Assembly: GCA_030407085.1 (NCBI GenBank)
Contig: CM059582.1
Coordinates: 140,075,501-140,139,500, forward strand
Reading direction: 5' to 3'
DNA length: 64,000 nucleotides
Source of the DNA: Trichopria drosophilae
Taxonomy: Eukaryota; Arthropoda; Insecta; Hymenoptera; Diapriidae
Both the position numbers and the translations under genes were made by a program. Shown piece by piece: positions 20,700 through 31,712 of this stretch (its first letter is position 1; the number at the start of each line of letters is the position of its first letter). The notes beneath the pieces were generated by a model that saw nothing but the letters and a program-made list of their open reading frames with translations, was not told where the DNA came from and did not search any database.

Positions 20700-21610
20700 A
20701 CGAAGAAAAGGACCCATCCGAAAACTCAGAGATTTATCCTGAGTTCACCCAAGCGTATAAAAAACCAGAAACAAATAACGCTTCAAAAGTAGCCATACAT
20801 TTAAATACGCGCGATGCAGCAGAAACCATACACATATTTTATGAAACCCGAGATGGTGTAGTATTCCGAGTTTGCAGCTGCTTGTCGACGTGCAGTATTC
20901 CCGATAACACCCGAATCAAAAAGAATATTAACGGAAATTATCTTCACACGAATACAGGATGAAGAGAGCAGCACTGCCCTTGGAAAGGATCCGGACATCA
21001 TTGAATAGTTTCTCAGTCTCTTGCAAGGATTACATTACGGCCATGCTACGATAATTGATTTTTATGACGATTTGGCCCAATTGTACCAACATCCTGTTGA
21101 ATCCTCAACAAGCTATTTTAATCGTGCTGGAGTTAGTGGCTATTTGCTTATAAAATCCCATTAAATTCAAAATGAAGACGGCAATATCATTGAAGCGATA
21201 CGAGTTGAATCAGAAATCGCTAGCGGTGGTAACTTCACTCCAGGACTAAAATCCGAAAGCATTTCTCACTCATCGTAGATATTAATTTAGCCGGACCTGA
21301 AGAGAATGAAAATGAGAATCGCCTCGAAGATAAAAAAGACTATTCCCTCAATTAATATTGGATTCCTAGAAACTTGATCCCAACTCTTACTGCTTTGCTG
21401 AAAAAAGAGGTTCCTCTTTGTAAATTATGTGATCAACCCGGTCATCAAGCCAAAAATTGTGCCAAAATTCTTACAAAAATTAAGCGCCAGTTATGTGCAT
21501 ACACTGATCATACAGCGCGGGAATGCACGATAATAGAACACGTCCAACTCAAGTGTCAGAAATGCAATCTAGAGTACACGATACTGAAAACTATCGTGAT
21601 GTGAGCTTCG
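20700..21610 (+). pseudogene. Ty3/Gypsy gag relic
   Basis: The N-terminal part has AAETIHIFYETRDGVVFRV-like sequence without clear homology. From about 21000 the frame shows LQGLHYGHATIIDFYDDLAQ, SSTSYFNRAGVSGYL, IEAIRVESEIASGGNF, then the zinc knuckle CKLCDQPGHQAKNC at about 21418 and degenerate further knuckles. This matches insect Gypsy Gag. The pol continuation lies beyond the Copia insertion, at 26671. Confidence 0.55.
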
Positions 21611-21748
21611 ATCCATATTATGGTTTGTGACATACAGTAGGCCACACCACTAACATTTGCAAGTTGTTAACGTCCGTAAAAGTATCTCGATTCACACTAA
21701 CATATATAGCTGGAATCGAAAGAAAAAAAAAGAAAAATATTTTTATTA

Positions 21749-21822
21749 TATATATAGTATAGTGATGGCGCTAGCGTTCATGGCTCAACTACACACATGC
21801 ATTTCTACGGACATTCACAACA
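21749..21822 (-). repeat. Copia 3' LTR remnant
   Basis: Near-identical to 26600-26670, sharing GATGGCGCTAGCGTTCATGG and ATGCATTTCTACGGACATTC and ending ACAACA. The adjoining internal sequence (minus strand AAATGGGCG) resembles a polypurine tract. The outer two thirds of the LTR are gone or unrecognisable. Confidence 0.7.
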
Positions 21823-21989
21823 CGCCCATTTATGAAGTACATGTAATGCCAGTATCATCTCACATACGCTCAAAACATGCTTTTGACAGCCCTTTCGTTA
21901 ATACGTCAGCTTGTTGATTTTTAGAACAAACGTATTTAATAGAATAAAACTTATCATGAAATTTTTCTCTAACAAAATTGAATTTTACA

Positions 21990-22562
21990 TCAATATGTTT
22001 TGCCCGATAATGGATTTTTTATGATTTTGATTGTACTTTGATTGTCGACATACAATATTGGTGTTTCTATTTTATAATTAATTAAATCACGAAGTAGTAT
22101 GTCTAACCATACTAATTCTTGAACAGTGTTACAAGCAACAATAAACTCCGACTCAGTTGTCGATAATGCGACTGTTTGTTGCCCACGCGAACTCCAAGCA
22201 ACTAAGTCATTTCCTAATTTTATCACGTAGTCCGACGTCGACTGGCGCGAGACATAATCACCAGTAAAATCTGCATCACTATATGCTACAAACTGCACAC
22301 TTTCAGATAAGACATTTTTACCATGTACTATGCCATAATCTAGCGTACCTCTAAGGTACTTTATCACGCGCTTTACACTATTCCAATGTCCGTTCGTAGG
22401 TTCATCACCGTACCTGCTTAATACTCCCACTGCAAATGATATATCTGGTCTACTGATCGTAGCGAGAAACATCAGGCTATCTATGGCCTCTTTATACGGA
22501 ACTTTGTTTACAACAAAGTTATTCTCAAAATTTTCAAATTTCCTCTGTGAATCAAAAAGCAC
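21990..22562 (-). pseudogene. Copia RNase H
   Basis: 190 open codons: YKEAIDSLMFLATISRPDIS, GHWNSVKRVIKYLRGTLDYG, FVAYSDADFTGDYVSRQSTS (RNase H Asp), STTESEFIVACNTVQELVWL (Glu) and LYVDNQSTIKI (Asp). Open and well preserved, though the polyprotein upstream is broken. Confidence 0.8.
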
Positions 22563-22599
22563 TCAAACTGGATTCGCATTTTCTATATTAAAACGTCGT

Positions 22600-23217
22600 A
22601 CAATAGTTTCAGAAAATTTGTTTCTGATTGATAAATAGGCATCCATCTGACATCTAGGTTATTTGTATACCCAGGAATATATTCAAATCGCAAACGGTGA
22701 TTTTTAAGTTATTTCGTAAGTGATCTATAAAACTTTCTTTCTTTGTATATTCTTGCAAGCAATGGCACAATCATCAAAATATATAACTAGGATAATTATT
22801 TTATCAGCATCTCCACTTACAAAAATACAAGGATCTGCCATAGTTTGATACAGATTAAATGATTCAAGGCATTTAACAAATTTGTCATCCCAACATTTCG
22901 CGGCTTGTTTAAGTACGTACAAACTTTTATGCAATTTACACACTTAGTTTTTACTGCTAAAAAAACCATCTGGTTCATGCATGTATACATTTTTAGACAA
23001 TTCACCGTTTAAAAACGCAGTCTTAACGTCAAACTGTTTAAAACGCATTTTTTCACTCGCAGCAACTGACAAGAATAAGCTAATTAAATCATGACGAGCG
23101 TCGGGACTAAATGTCTCATTATAATCAATACCCGAACGTTGTTCATAACCTTTGACTACTAACCTAGCTCTAAAGATCTGTTTTTCATTTTCTTTATATT
23201 TTATTTTGAAAACCCAT
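22600..23217 (-). pseudogene. Copia reverse transcriptase
   Basis: Frames in sequence show KIYKENEKQIFRARLVVKG, YNETFSPDARHDLISLFLSV, LNGELSKNVYMHEPDGFF, VCKLHKSLYVLKQAAKCWDD and ILVIYFDDCAIACKN. The catalytic YVDD box reads YFDD here. Interrupted by shifts near 22960 and 22720. Confidence 0.7.
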
Positions 23218-23811
23218 CTATTTTTTTAATATTGGAACATCGCGTGGGACGTCAACAAGTTTCCAAGTATAATTTCCTTTCAAAGAGTCTATTTCGTCCT
23301 TCATGACATTTTGCCATTCGCGAGAGTTACAACTTTGCATGGCATCATTGAAAGTAATAGGTTCGCTAGTCTGAGTAACAAATAAGTCTTCTATGTCAAA
23401 TCTATCGCCGGAGATAATTGGTACCCCACATCTTTCTGGTTGTCGATTTATGTTGCGGTTTTGCAGATCATATCTGTTTTGTTCATGAACATTAGGATCA
23501 TTTACATTGCTTTCCACAACTTGTTCATCGTCATCATTTTCTATTGCGATTTGTGAATTTTCATTTTCACGTATTTCATCGGTAGTTTCGTCAAAAATTT
23601 GATTTTCTATTATTTTTATATACGAGTCTAAATCTTTTGAGATAGAACCATTAGAGTTTTGTAACTCGCGTGTAAAAATTACATCTCTGTGGAGTTCAAT
23701 TTTATTTGTATCTGTAATTAGGATCTTATATGCTTTTACAAATATATATAAATATATTCCGCTTTTAGCTTTCGCGTCCCATTTTAGCCGCTTTTGCTTC
23801 AGGATATGCAC
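23218..23811 (-). pseudogene. Copia integrase C-terminal and linker to reverse transcriptase
   Basis: 197 open codons with acidic linker (IENDDDEQVVESNVND) and ending TFNDAMQSCNSREWQNVMKD, the start of the Copia reverse-transcriptase domain. FVKAYKILITDTNKIELHRD is the usual Copia VFKNKGYRIxD-type region in degraded form. Confidence 0.7.
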
Positions 23812-23948
23812 ATAAACTTCAATTTCGAAAACTCGAAAATGTGAAAAAGTTGGCTTTTTGCAGAGCCATAATTCATGTGGGCTTTTGTTATGATTTTAGT
23901 TTTTCTTGTACGATTTAAAACGTATGCAACAGTATTAACCGCTTCTTG

Positions 23949-24701
23949 TCATAATTCTTTTCCTAGGGTGCCTTTTATTAAAATTGACCTTGCCGATTCT
24001 ATGAGGGTTCTATTCTCTCTTTCGCACTTGCCATTTTGTTCTGGAGTGTAGACAGTGGTACGTTCATGTTTAATGTCGTGCTTAGCGGTCAAATCGGACA
24101 CTTCTTTATTAATAAATTCAAGACCGTTATCTGTTCGTAAAATGTTTATGTTTTTACCCGTTTCATTTTTTACTCTAAGTATAAAGTTTTCAAAGCATCT
24201 TTTAACATCACTTTTATTTTTAATGAAATAAATCTTTACGTAACTTGAGTAATCGTCTTTAAATAAAAGAAAATATCGCGAATTTTCGATTGAAGCTACC
24301 TCCATAGGCCCACATACATCGGCATGGATCAATTCTCCAACTCGTTTTGTTTCGGTAGTACTCGTTTTAAAGGATAAACGATGCATTTTTCCACAAACAC
24401 AACCATCCCAAAGTATGTTTTCATTACTGAATTTTATATAATTTTTAAATAAAAATTGTTTAACGTGTTCAAAATTTTGATGAACTAAACGTTCGTGCTA
24501 CAACTGTAATGAATTCTTTTTATTGTTATTTTCAACGACCTTGCCATTATTGTCTGAATAAACGTTATTATTTTCGATACTGTTCACATTTTTAGAATAA
24601 TAACTGTTTAAGGAATTAGAACTTTCATCGTTGTTGTCTTTTATTACATCATTTACTAAACTGTAGTTTTTTGTATTTTGTTTGAGCTTCATTTCGAACA
24701 A
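23949..24701 (-). pseudogene. Copia integrase
   Basis: 24498-24701 carries the N-terminal junction (low complexity, Asn/Ser-rich). 23949-24386 is the open core: CxxxHRLSF-like zinc end lost upstream, then first Asp in LIHADVCGPM, second Asp in ILRTDNGLEF, Glu in YTPEQNGKCERENRT. The DDE triad is intact but the surrounding gene is interrupted. Confidence 0.8.
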
Positions 24702-24828
24702 GGCTTTTTAATTTTTTCTTTCATCGATTGCAGCAATCTCATTATTTTTATAAAAAATGCATTTTAAATTTGATGACTCTAAACGTAATCCTTTAGCAAG
24801 AACGATGCCCATTGAAAATAAATTAAAT

Positions 24829-25287
24829 TTAATGTCCGGAACATACAAAACATTTGTTAGGCTTTTTTCGATCTACTTCTATATTACCCCTACCTACTCC
24901 GTAAACTATGTGCCCGTCACCAAGTCGAATCGGAATCGCATTGTCCAATTGTTCATAATTTTCGAACAGTTCACGATTACCGCACATATGCGACGTTGCA
25001 CTAGAATCGAGAAGCCATATCTTGTTATTGTTGACACTGGAATACGTCGATGAGAGAGAAGTTTCCCCGATCATGATGAGCTCGTTGTCTCCCTCGCTGT
25101 TGGTTGTTGTTCGTTTCTGCGAATTAGACGTTGGCCTTTTGTGTTTATTTTGTTCCAGGAACCAACAACATTTCCGGAGGTGCCCTTTATTCTTACAGTT
25201 GTAGCACTCAACATCGCGCCTTTTTGCACTTTTCTTGTGTTTATCCTTTTTGTTACCCGGAAACATTTTCTGTACTTTATTACTCAA
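24829..25287 (-). pseudogene. Copia gag zinc knuckle and aspartic protease
   Basis: 152 open codons. The CCHC knuckle reads CYNCKNKGHLRKCC (last Cys doubled). The protease site reads WLLDSSATSHMC, matching the Copia LDSGASxHM motif with Gly replaced by Ser. It continues FENYEQLDNAIPIRLGDG and VYGVGRGNIEV. Gag and protease are fused in one frame, as in Copia polyproteins. Confidence 0.75.
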
Positions 25288-25289
25288 TA

Positions 25290-25690
25290 GACCTACACTT
25301 TGATAATTTTGTTGAGATGTCTTTCTAGTTTCTTCAATGACTAATAACTAAACGCGCCGTGAGATTATCGATGGTTTTTTGTTCTTGACTCGTTGATTCC
25401 CACGCAAAAACAAAATGATTATATTAATCTGGTAATGTCATTATAATCTTTGTGATTAACATACTGCCCGAAATATTCTCACCCAATACTTTCAATCGGC
25501 AACACAAATCTTGAAGTTTTGAAACGTGTCTGGTGATATCGTCATTAGAATTCTTTTTGTAATTGAACCACTCTTGTTGCAACATGTGTACACTTGCATC
25601 GGACATATTTTCGTACACTTTATGAAGTTTTTCTCACATCTCTTGTGCACTATTGCAGTTAATTATATGCATTAAATTCTATCGCGTATT
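25290..25690 (-). pseudogene. Copia gag, central part
   Basis: LMHIINCNSAQEM (Trp replaced by a stop) EKLH, then VYENMSDASVHMLQQEWFNY, HVSKLQDLCCRLKVLGENIS and MLITKIIMTLP. A stop after LP and others downstream break the gene before the zinc-knuckle part at 25287. Confidence 0.7.
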
Positions 25691-26060
25691 CAATGAAATA
25701 CCCTAGATATCGATCGACAAAGGCAGGTGGAGCCTTTTCGTTTATAGCTGCTAGGGTGTTCAATTCGCTCCCTCTAGGACTAAGATCCATGTTGTTGTAA
25801 GTAAATATTTTTCTGTTTCGTGTCAAAAGTTATTTTTTAACCCAAAAGAATTAGCATGTAGATGTGTTGGCCGCTGTTATTGAGGTATTCATTGGTTGTC
25901 ATTATTTTTTTGTACTTATTTATGTTATATTTCATGATTATGTGCTTATTTTAATTAGTTTGTATGGATATAAATGCATCTTGCGGGTCAGGCTGTAAAA
26001 CAGCAGTTTCAGTGCTGTGTCTCGCCCTTTGTACAATGTTCTTATATTGTCCAATAAAGA

Positions 26061-26093
<33 letters not shown>
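25690..26093 (+). mobile_element. 5'-truncated LINE 3' end with (ATT)n tail inside Copia gag
   Basis: The plus strand begins with decayed C-terminal reverse-transcriptase sequence (AFSFIAARVFNSLPLGLRS), a common LINE ending. A 3' UTR follows, ending CCAATAAAGACATTATTATT with about ten ATT units (26062-26092). Copia Gag homology stops on one side and resumes on the other. Flanks are palindromic (AATACGC...GCGTATT), so I could not fix the target duplication. Confidence 0.6.
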
Positions 26094-26094
26094 A

Positions 26095-26311
26095 TACGCA
26101 TTGGCGTATTTTCCACCGACGTGATGATGTACTTTTGTGCGATTCCATCGTTCTTTGTCCAAACAGCAAGTTCCTTTTGAAAAATTGCCTGAGCATCGGC
26201 GTGGGCTGCCATTTGTTCTGCCTTTGACACTATTGGCTTTTTATTGGTACCTTCCACAATGTCGTATATGCCCTTGGACACAAACATTATTTTTATTTGG
26301 AATTTCCACAC
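26095..26311 (-). pseudogene. Copia gag, N-terminal part
   Basis: 73-codon frame with FVSKGIYDIVEGTNKKPIV, AHADAQAIFQKELAVWTKND and KYIITSVENTPM, typical Copia Gag. It ends at a LINE insertion and resumes at about 25685. Confidence 0.7.
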
Positions 26312-26427
26312 TACCCTTCAAACTGCAAATTTTTATGATTTCACTTTCCATTTACGTTCCGTTTGTTTTTACCACTTATCACTTTTATTACTTTTCTTTT
26401 TGTTATCACGAGCTTGGGCCCATAACT

Positions 26428-26670
26428 TGTTGTTCTTTAACGGAAAACAAAGTGAACGCAGTTTGAATTAATATATATATATATATATATAAGTTTATTA
26501 GAACGGGATACAGAGTGGTGCGAGTTATCGCATCGATGGTCCAATGTTAACTAACTACGTACACACGGCGCGGTAGAGGTTAGCAGCGCTTAGCTACCGC
26601 AAAAGTATAGAGATGGCGCTAGCGTTCATGGCTCAACCGCACACATGCATTTCTACGGACATTCACAACA
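26428..26670 (-). repeat. Copia 5' LTR with adjoining primer-binding site
   Basis: 243 bp ending TGTTGT and ACAACA as inverted termini. It includes a TA microsatellite (26471-26492). Immediately inside, at 26415-26427 and read on the minus strand, AGTTATGGGCCCAAG is the half-tRNA-type primer site common in insect Copia elements. The outer 75 bp recur at 21749-21822. Confidence 0.75.
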
Positions 26671-26926
26671 ATCACTAAAAAGTTCGATCAGCTGAGTGCG
26701 CTTGATATATCTCTATTTTTGACTTGGTATCCGGATTTCATCAAATCAAAATGACAGAAATAGTCCGCCGTAAAACTGGTGATCTCGGTTATTGGGAAAT
26801 TACACGCATCTCATTCAGTCTATAAAATATCCCTGTTAAATGCATGAATCTCTTAAATACAATTCTCTTCGGGTTTCAAAGTAACGAGCTATTTGTTTAT
26901 CTTGACGACATATTCATGTATGCCAC
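26671..26926 (+). pseudogene. Ty3/Gypsy reverse transcriptase fragment beyond the Copia insertion
   Basis: FHQIKMTEIVRRKTGDLGYW, EITRISFSL, then NTILFGFQSNELFVYLDDIF: Gypsy reverse transcriptase including the catalytic YLDD. It probably continues the gag at 20700-21610. It is cut off at 26930 by the mariner element. Confidence 0.65.
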
Positions 26927-26929
26927 CTC

Positions 26930-28023
26930 TATGTCAAAAATTACATTATCATGTTGAACAGCTTTTTCTTTTAGCTGTTTTAATTGTGGGAAATATTTCG
27001 TAATCTCATGCTGATGAATATAGTTGTAACATAAGCTTGTAGTGTTCCATACGTATGTAAATACTTTCCTGAACATTTCGCAACATTTCCGGTGTGATTG
27101 AATTAGAAACATTTATTATCCTTGCTTGCAATTCATTAATATCCGCAGATTTTTCTCAAACAATTTGCTATTTAAGTATCTCCAATAAAAGTAGTCCGAC
27201 GCTGTTAAGTTAGGTGATCTGTACGGCCATTCAATTGATCCGCTTCTTCCAATCCATTTATTAGGAAACAGTTCATTTAAGTTTGCTGAAACCAAACTTG
27301 TTCAAAAGCAAGCCTAAGATTTTCTTGAATACCTGGGACTACTTGCGTTCGTAATAGATGCAGGTAATTCTCAGCATTTATATTCCCTGCGATAAAATAC
27401 GGCCCAATAATATTTTGTCCAATAATTCCTGCCCAAACATTAAGTTTTTGTGGGTGATGTGTATGCGAATCACTCATCCAATGAGGATTAACATCCGCCC
27501 ATTATCGCATGTTCTGACGATTGACACATCCACTCAATTTAAATGTAGCTTAGGCGGAGAAGCAAATCCAACTAAAGAATTGATTGTTATCGCCATATCG
27601 CCTTATTATTTCGTCGCAAAACTCTACTCTTCTGTCATAGTCATCCTCAGAGAGTTCTTGAACGAGTCGTATTTTATACGGGTGGTAACCGTGTGGCTTA
27701 AAAATGTTTGTAACGGATGTGTGGTCAATACCGTATTCCTGTGCTATTCTCGAAGGAGGATTGTGCGAGTTTTCAATAATATTTTGCAGAACCTGCATAG
27801 ATACGTCATAGTTAGTAGCTGCTTTTGCTCTACCCGATCTTGGTTCATCATGAATTGAGCCAGTTCTCTCGAATCGTGAAACAGTGCGATATACAGTAGA
27901 TTTTGAAATAGGATCACGATTTGGAAATCTGTTATTAAACAGCATGGCAACTTCTTCATAAGATCTAATTTTATCACCATGTCCTCGCATTACAAGAACA
28001 TGAATTCGCTCTGTATCAGTCAA
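26930..28023 (-). pseudogene. mariner-like transposase relic (family V)
   Basis: N-terminal 157 codons are open: ERIHVLVMRGHGDKIRSYEE, ISKSTVYRTVSRFERTGSIH, PYKIRLVQELSEDDYDRRVE; the first catalytic region reads ICFSA followed by a stop where relatives have VFSDEATF. It continues LNVWAGIIGQNIIGPYFIAG and EQVWFQQT, then decays with several stops. Two helix-turn-helix motifs are expected in the first 110 residues. Closest in the window to the transposases of U, W and Z. Confidence 0.8.
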
Positions 28024-28338
28024 ATCAATATTCGATATAACCGATAAAAAACAACCATAAACTTATAATGCAACAATGAATATTTGTATGAAATGATTTT
28101 TATAACGATACTGGCACTAACAAGATGCTCAAAAACTATTTAAAGGTTAAGAGACCAAAATTTCTTATTTGCACAAATAATGTGGTAGTTACCTAGATCG
28201 CTAACATGGATTCTACACAGAAATATTAATATGCACTAATTTTAAATTGAAATTTCGTTGCATGAATAACTGTTGAATCTAAATTGATTTCGACCTGCAC
28301 CTCTCAAAAAACAAACAAAGCTAATGTAATTTTGACAT
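26930..28338 (-). mobile_element. mariner-like element with 18-bp inverted repeats (family V)
   Basis: ATGTCAAAAATTACATTA at 26931 has its near-exact complement (TAATGTAATTTTGACAT) ending at 28338. They enclose one minus-strand transposase relic of the expected size. The target TA is present on the left (26930-26931) and altered on the right. It interrupts the Gypsy reverse transcriptase just after its YLDD box. Confidence 0.7.
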
Positions 28339-28375
28339 TCGTGTGAGCGTGCATGTGCATTTAAAAACACACCCA

Positions 28376-28379
28376 CAAA

Positions 28380-28420
<41 letters not shown>

Positions 28421-28489
28421 GCAGACACACACACACACACGCACACACACATACACACATACACACACACACACACCCACACACACACA

Positions 28490-28579
<90 letters not shown>

Positions 28580-28690
28580 CGCGCACACACACACACACAC
28601 ACACACGCGCACACGCACGCACGCACACGCGCACTCACGCACACACACACACGCACGCACACACGCGCGCACGCACGCACGCACACACAC
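28376..28690. repeat. AC-rich microsatellite, about 315 bp
   Basis: Nearly pure (AC)n with interspersed GCAC/CGC variants. Long ORFs of CVCV- or HTHT-type here are artefacts of the repeat. Confidence 0.95.
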
Positions 28691-29650
28691 TTCGAGCGCC
28701 TGGAAGAGAAACTTCAGCTCCTTGTGCAATTTATCCAGAAAAAGAAAAATCTCCACAAGGAGCTCAAGAATATGGCCATAGGCACACTGCGTGTCTTTAG
28801 CCATTACGCCAAGGCACGAGAAAGCTCGGGGGCTTCGCAGGCGTGCATCACCTGCAAAGATGGGGAGAGCCAAACGTCGCCCCTGTTCCACAAGCCCCCA
28901 GAACTGCCCGAGCGTAAAGGACCATCGCCGCTAAAGTTGCCAGCGACAAAAGGGTCAGGAGAGAAGAAGAAGAACGCCCCATGCCATCACCATCAGATGC
29001 AGAACAACGGCGCAAGCCAAGTCCAAAGACCAGGACTGGGTTACGGTGGTCAAGAAAGGTGTAAAGAAGAAGGCGGATCAGCAGCAAAAACAATGGCAGC
29101 GGCAGCAGCAAAAACAACGGCTGCAGCAGCAACAACAACAGCAGCAGCTAGGAAAGGATGTCGGCAAACGACACAGGGGGAAGCCGGAATCAACATCCGG
29201 CCTCCGACCCCTCCGCCCTGATGCCATCAAGATCAAGGCAGCAGAAGCTGGGCCATATGTCGACATCCTGAAAACAATAAAAGCCGCACCAGAACTGCGA
29301 ATTTTAGGAGAAAGGGTGACCGCCATCAGGCGGACGAAAGCAGGCGGACTGCTCCTTGGGCTTGCGACGCCTGGCGTGTGCACCCAAGACCTCCAAGCAG
29401 CGGCCACGTCCATCCTAAAAGGGATAGCTGTCGTACAGACACTGTCCCACAAGGAAGTCATCATCATCAAAGACATGGACGAGGCCACAACTAGGGAGGA
29501 GATGGCACAGGCCATCATTGAGGTGACTTCACCGGGGAGTATATAGTGCAACCCAGGCGGCCAATATCTTGCTTCCCGTCGTAGTGGCGAACATACTGCT
29601 GCAAAAGGGAAAGCTCAAAATTGGCTGGGTTAAATACCGGGTTCGAACCG
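28691..29650 (+). pseudogene. R1-type LINE ORF1 (Gag-like)
   Basis: First frame to about 29030: LEEKLQLLVQFIQKKKNLHK, then Pro/Lys-rich sequence. A shift leads into the second frame with DWVTVVKKGVKKKADQQQKQ, a Gln-rich stretch (29080-29150, CAG repeat), then RPDAIKIKAAEAGPYVDILK, LRILGERVTAIRRTKAGGLL and SHKEVIIIKDMDEATTREEM, classic R1 ORF1. The following knuckle region is missing: only LPVVVANILLQKGKLKIGWV remains before a deletion that joins to ORF2. Confidence 0.75.
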
Positions 29651-29699
29651 AGTTGGGTGAAGGATTCCACCAGCAAGGCGGCCATCTGGGTGTGCGGGA

Positions 29700-31481
29700 A
29701 TCTCCACATATCCGATAAGATAGCCGACCTCTGCCCAGTTTCATCTGGGTGGAGGTGGTTGGTATAAGACTATACAGTTGCTACCTCCCTCCCAGTCTTA
29801 TCATCAACGAGTTCCAAGAATCCCTGGAGGCCATCGTCGCCAGTGCAAGAACCGCCGGACTACCAATAGTGATGGGGGGGGGGGGGGGGGGGGCTTCAAT
29901 GCATGGGCGACGGAATGGGGTAGCGCAAAGACCAACCATCGAGGATATGCCCTCATTGAGACCATCTCGTTACTGGAGATGGAGATCGCTAACACGGGGG
30001 AAATGCCGACCAACTCCAAGGCCGGCAAGTCCTCTGTAGTCGACCTGACCTCCGTCGACCCAAAATTGATGGGGGAAGGGTTGGGCTGGAAAGTTAGCGA
30101 CCGATACACGGGTAGTGACCATCAAGCCTTGGTGTACCAGCTCCAACTGACTGGTAGAGCAGCAAGAAGGGTTCAAAGTTTGAGAACAGAGAGATGGGCA
30201 CCAGCCACGTTCGATCGAGGAATGTTCCTTTACATCTTGGAACAGATGGAGGTGGAGGGAACAGCGGACGAGAGAGCCAAATGCCTCACCCGAGCTTTAA
30301 CAGCGGCCTGCGATACCTCTATGGCCGTGAAATCAAATCCTCGCGGCCGACCGCCGGTTTACTGGTGGAACGAGGACATCGCAGCTATTCGTCGAGAGTG
30401 CCTTCGGGTTCGAAGGCTGCACCAGAGAGCAATTCATAAGCCCCTGTACTTCCAACTCGCCGCGAACTATGAAAAGAAGAGGCTCAAGATCGCCATCAAG
30501 GCCGCAAAAAGAAAGTGCTGGCAGGAATTTTGTGAGGAGGTGGACCGTGACCCCTGGGGTCGACCGTATAAAAAGGTCATGAACAAGATCAAGCCCAGGG
30601 GACCCAACGCACCATCGTGTCCATTCCTCCTTGACAAAGTCATCGGCCATATATTCCCAGAACAACGGAAACGGCCGATCCGCACTGGTCTGATGGCAAT
30701 CGCTGGTGCAGCCGAGCCGCCAGACGTTACCGAAGCCGAACTAAAGATGGCTGACAAGATTTCCATCCGTAAGGCCCCAGGAATGGATGGGGTACCTGGT
30801 ATGGCAGGGAAGATCGCAGCGCTGAATGTCGATGTGAAGATGGTCGGGACATTCAGCGCTTGTCTGAAAGAAGGACGCTTCCCGGTGCAGTGGAAGGAAC
30901 AGAGATTGGTTCTTCTGCCCAAGGGAAACAAACCCCCGGGCGATCCATCCTCGTTCCGACCTCTCTGCATACTGGACATCCACGGGAAGCTTTATGAGAG
31001 GGTTATCTGTGCCAGACTAAAAGCAGCCATCGAAGATGCGGGAGGTCTTTCCGACAACCAGTTCGGCTTTCGGAAGGGGCGCTCAACCATAGATGCGATC
31101 GGCCGAGTGAAGGCAATAGCCACGAATGCCATCAGTGGCAGCCGAAACACCAGGTGCATGTATGCCATCATTGCTCTGGATATTCGGAACGCTTTCAACA
31201 CGGTCAGATGGGATTGCATCATGCAGGCACTCGAAGATCTGAAGGTGCCGCTCTATCTAAGAGAAGCCATCTCAAGCTACCTTACAGACCGGACCCTGTA
31301 TTATGACACCGAAGACGGCAGGCACGCATACAACATCACGGGTGGCGTGCCGCAGGACTCGGTTCTGGGACCCTTGCTCTGGAACGTCTTATATGACGGA
31401 CTGCTCAGGCAATCCCTTCCAGACGGGGTGTCCATGGTAGCTTTCGCAGACGACCTTGCACTAATCGTCGCTTCGGAAAAA
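29700..31481 (+). pseudogene. R1-type LINE ORF2: endonuclease and reverse transcriptase, 3' truncated
   Basis: APE-like endonuclease: CYLPPSLIINEFQESLEAIV, then a 20-G run (29874-29893) where GGDFN should be, resuming FNAWATEWGSAK; SDHQALVYQL is intact. The reverse transcriptase follows in one long open frame: FRPLCILDIHGKLYERVICA, GLSDNQFGFRKGRSTIDAI, ALDIRNAFNTV, GVPQDSVLGPLLWNVLYDGL and the catalytic FADD at 31443-31454. Then the AC array begins. The thumb and C-terminal CCHC are lost. Confidence 0.85.
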
Positions 31482-31493
31482 CACACACACACG

Positions 31494-31548
<55 letters not shown>

Positions 31549-31712
31549 GCACGCACGCGCACACACACGCGCACGCACACGCGCACGCACGCACGCACAC
31601 GCGCACACGCACACACACACACACACACGCACGCACACGCACACGCACACGCACACGCACACGCACACGCACACGCACACGCACACACACACACACACAC
31701 AGATACACACAC
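31482..31712. repeat. AC-rich microsatellite, about 230 bp
   Basis: Starts directly after the truncated LINE reading frame. Contains GC-variant higher-order stretches such as ACACGCACACGC. Confidence 0.95.

Larger units (their letters stand above)
21749..26670 (-). mobile_element. Ty1/Copia retrotransposon inserted in the Gypsy relic
   Basis: Minus-strand gene order gag, protease, integrase, reverse transcriptase, RNase H, which is the Copia order. The intact-looking 5' LTR is 26428-26670; only about 75 bp of the 3' LTR (21749-21822) can be aligned to it. Gypsy homology on the plus strand ends before and resumes right after the element. The gag is broken by a LINE 3' end at about 25690-26093. 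All ORFs carry stops or shifts. Confidence 0.85.
28691..31481 (+). mobile_element. R1-clade LINE segment bounded by AC microsatellites
   Basis: ORF1 and ORF2 of an R1-type non-LTR retrotransposon, starting inside ORF1 directly after an AC array and stopping inside the reverse transcriptase directly before another. No 3' UTR or tail. R1-clade families that target AC repeats are known, but here both junctions cut coding sequence, so simple target-specific insertion does not explain it. Confidence 0.8.

Noticed and set aside
25690..26093. A short target duplication for the LINE tail in Copia gag
   Set aside because: The flanks AATACGC and GCGTATT are palindromic, so several alignments are possible and none is convincing.
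28242..28891. ORFs of up to 292 codons rich in Cys-Val or His-Thr on both strands
   Set aside because: They are translations of the AC/GT microsatellite, with no non-repeat homology of their own; only the LINE frame after 28691 is real.
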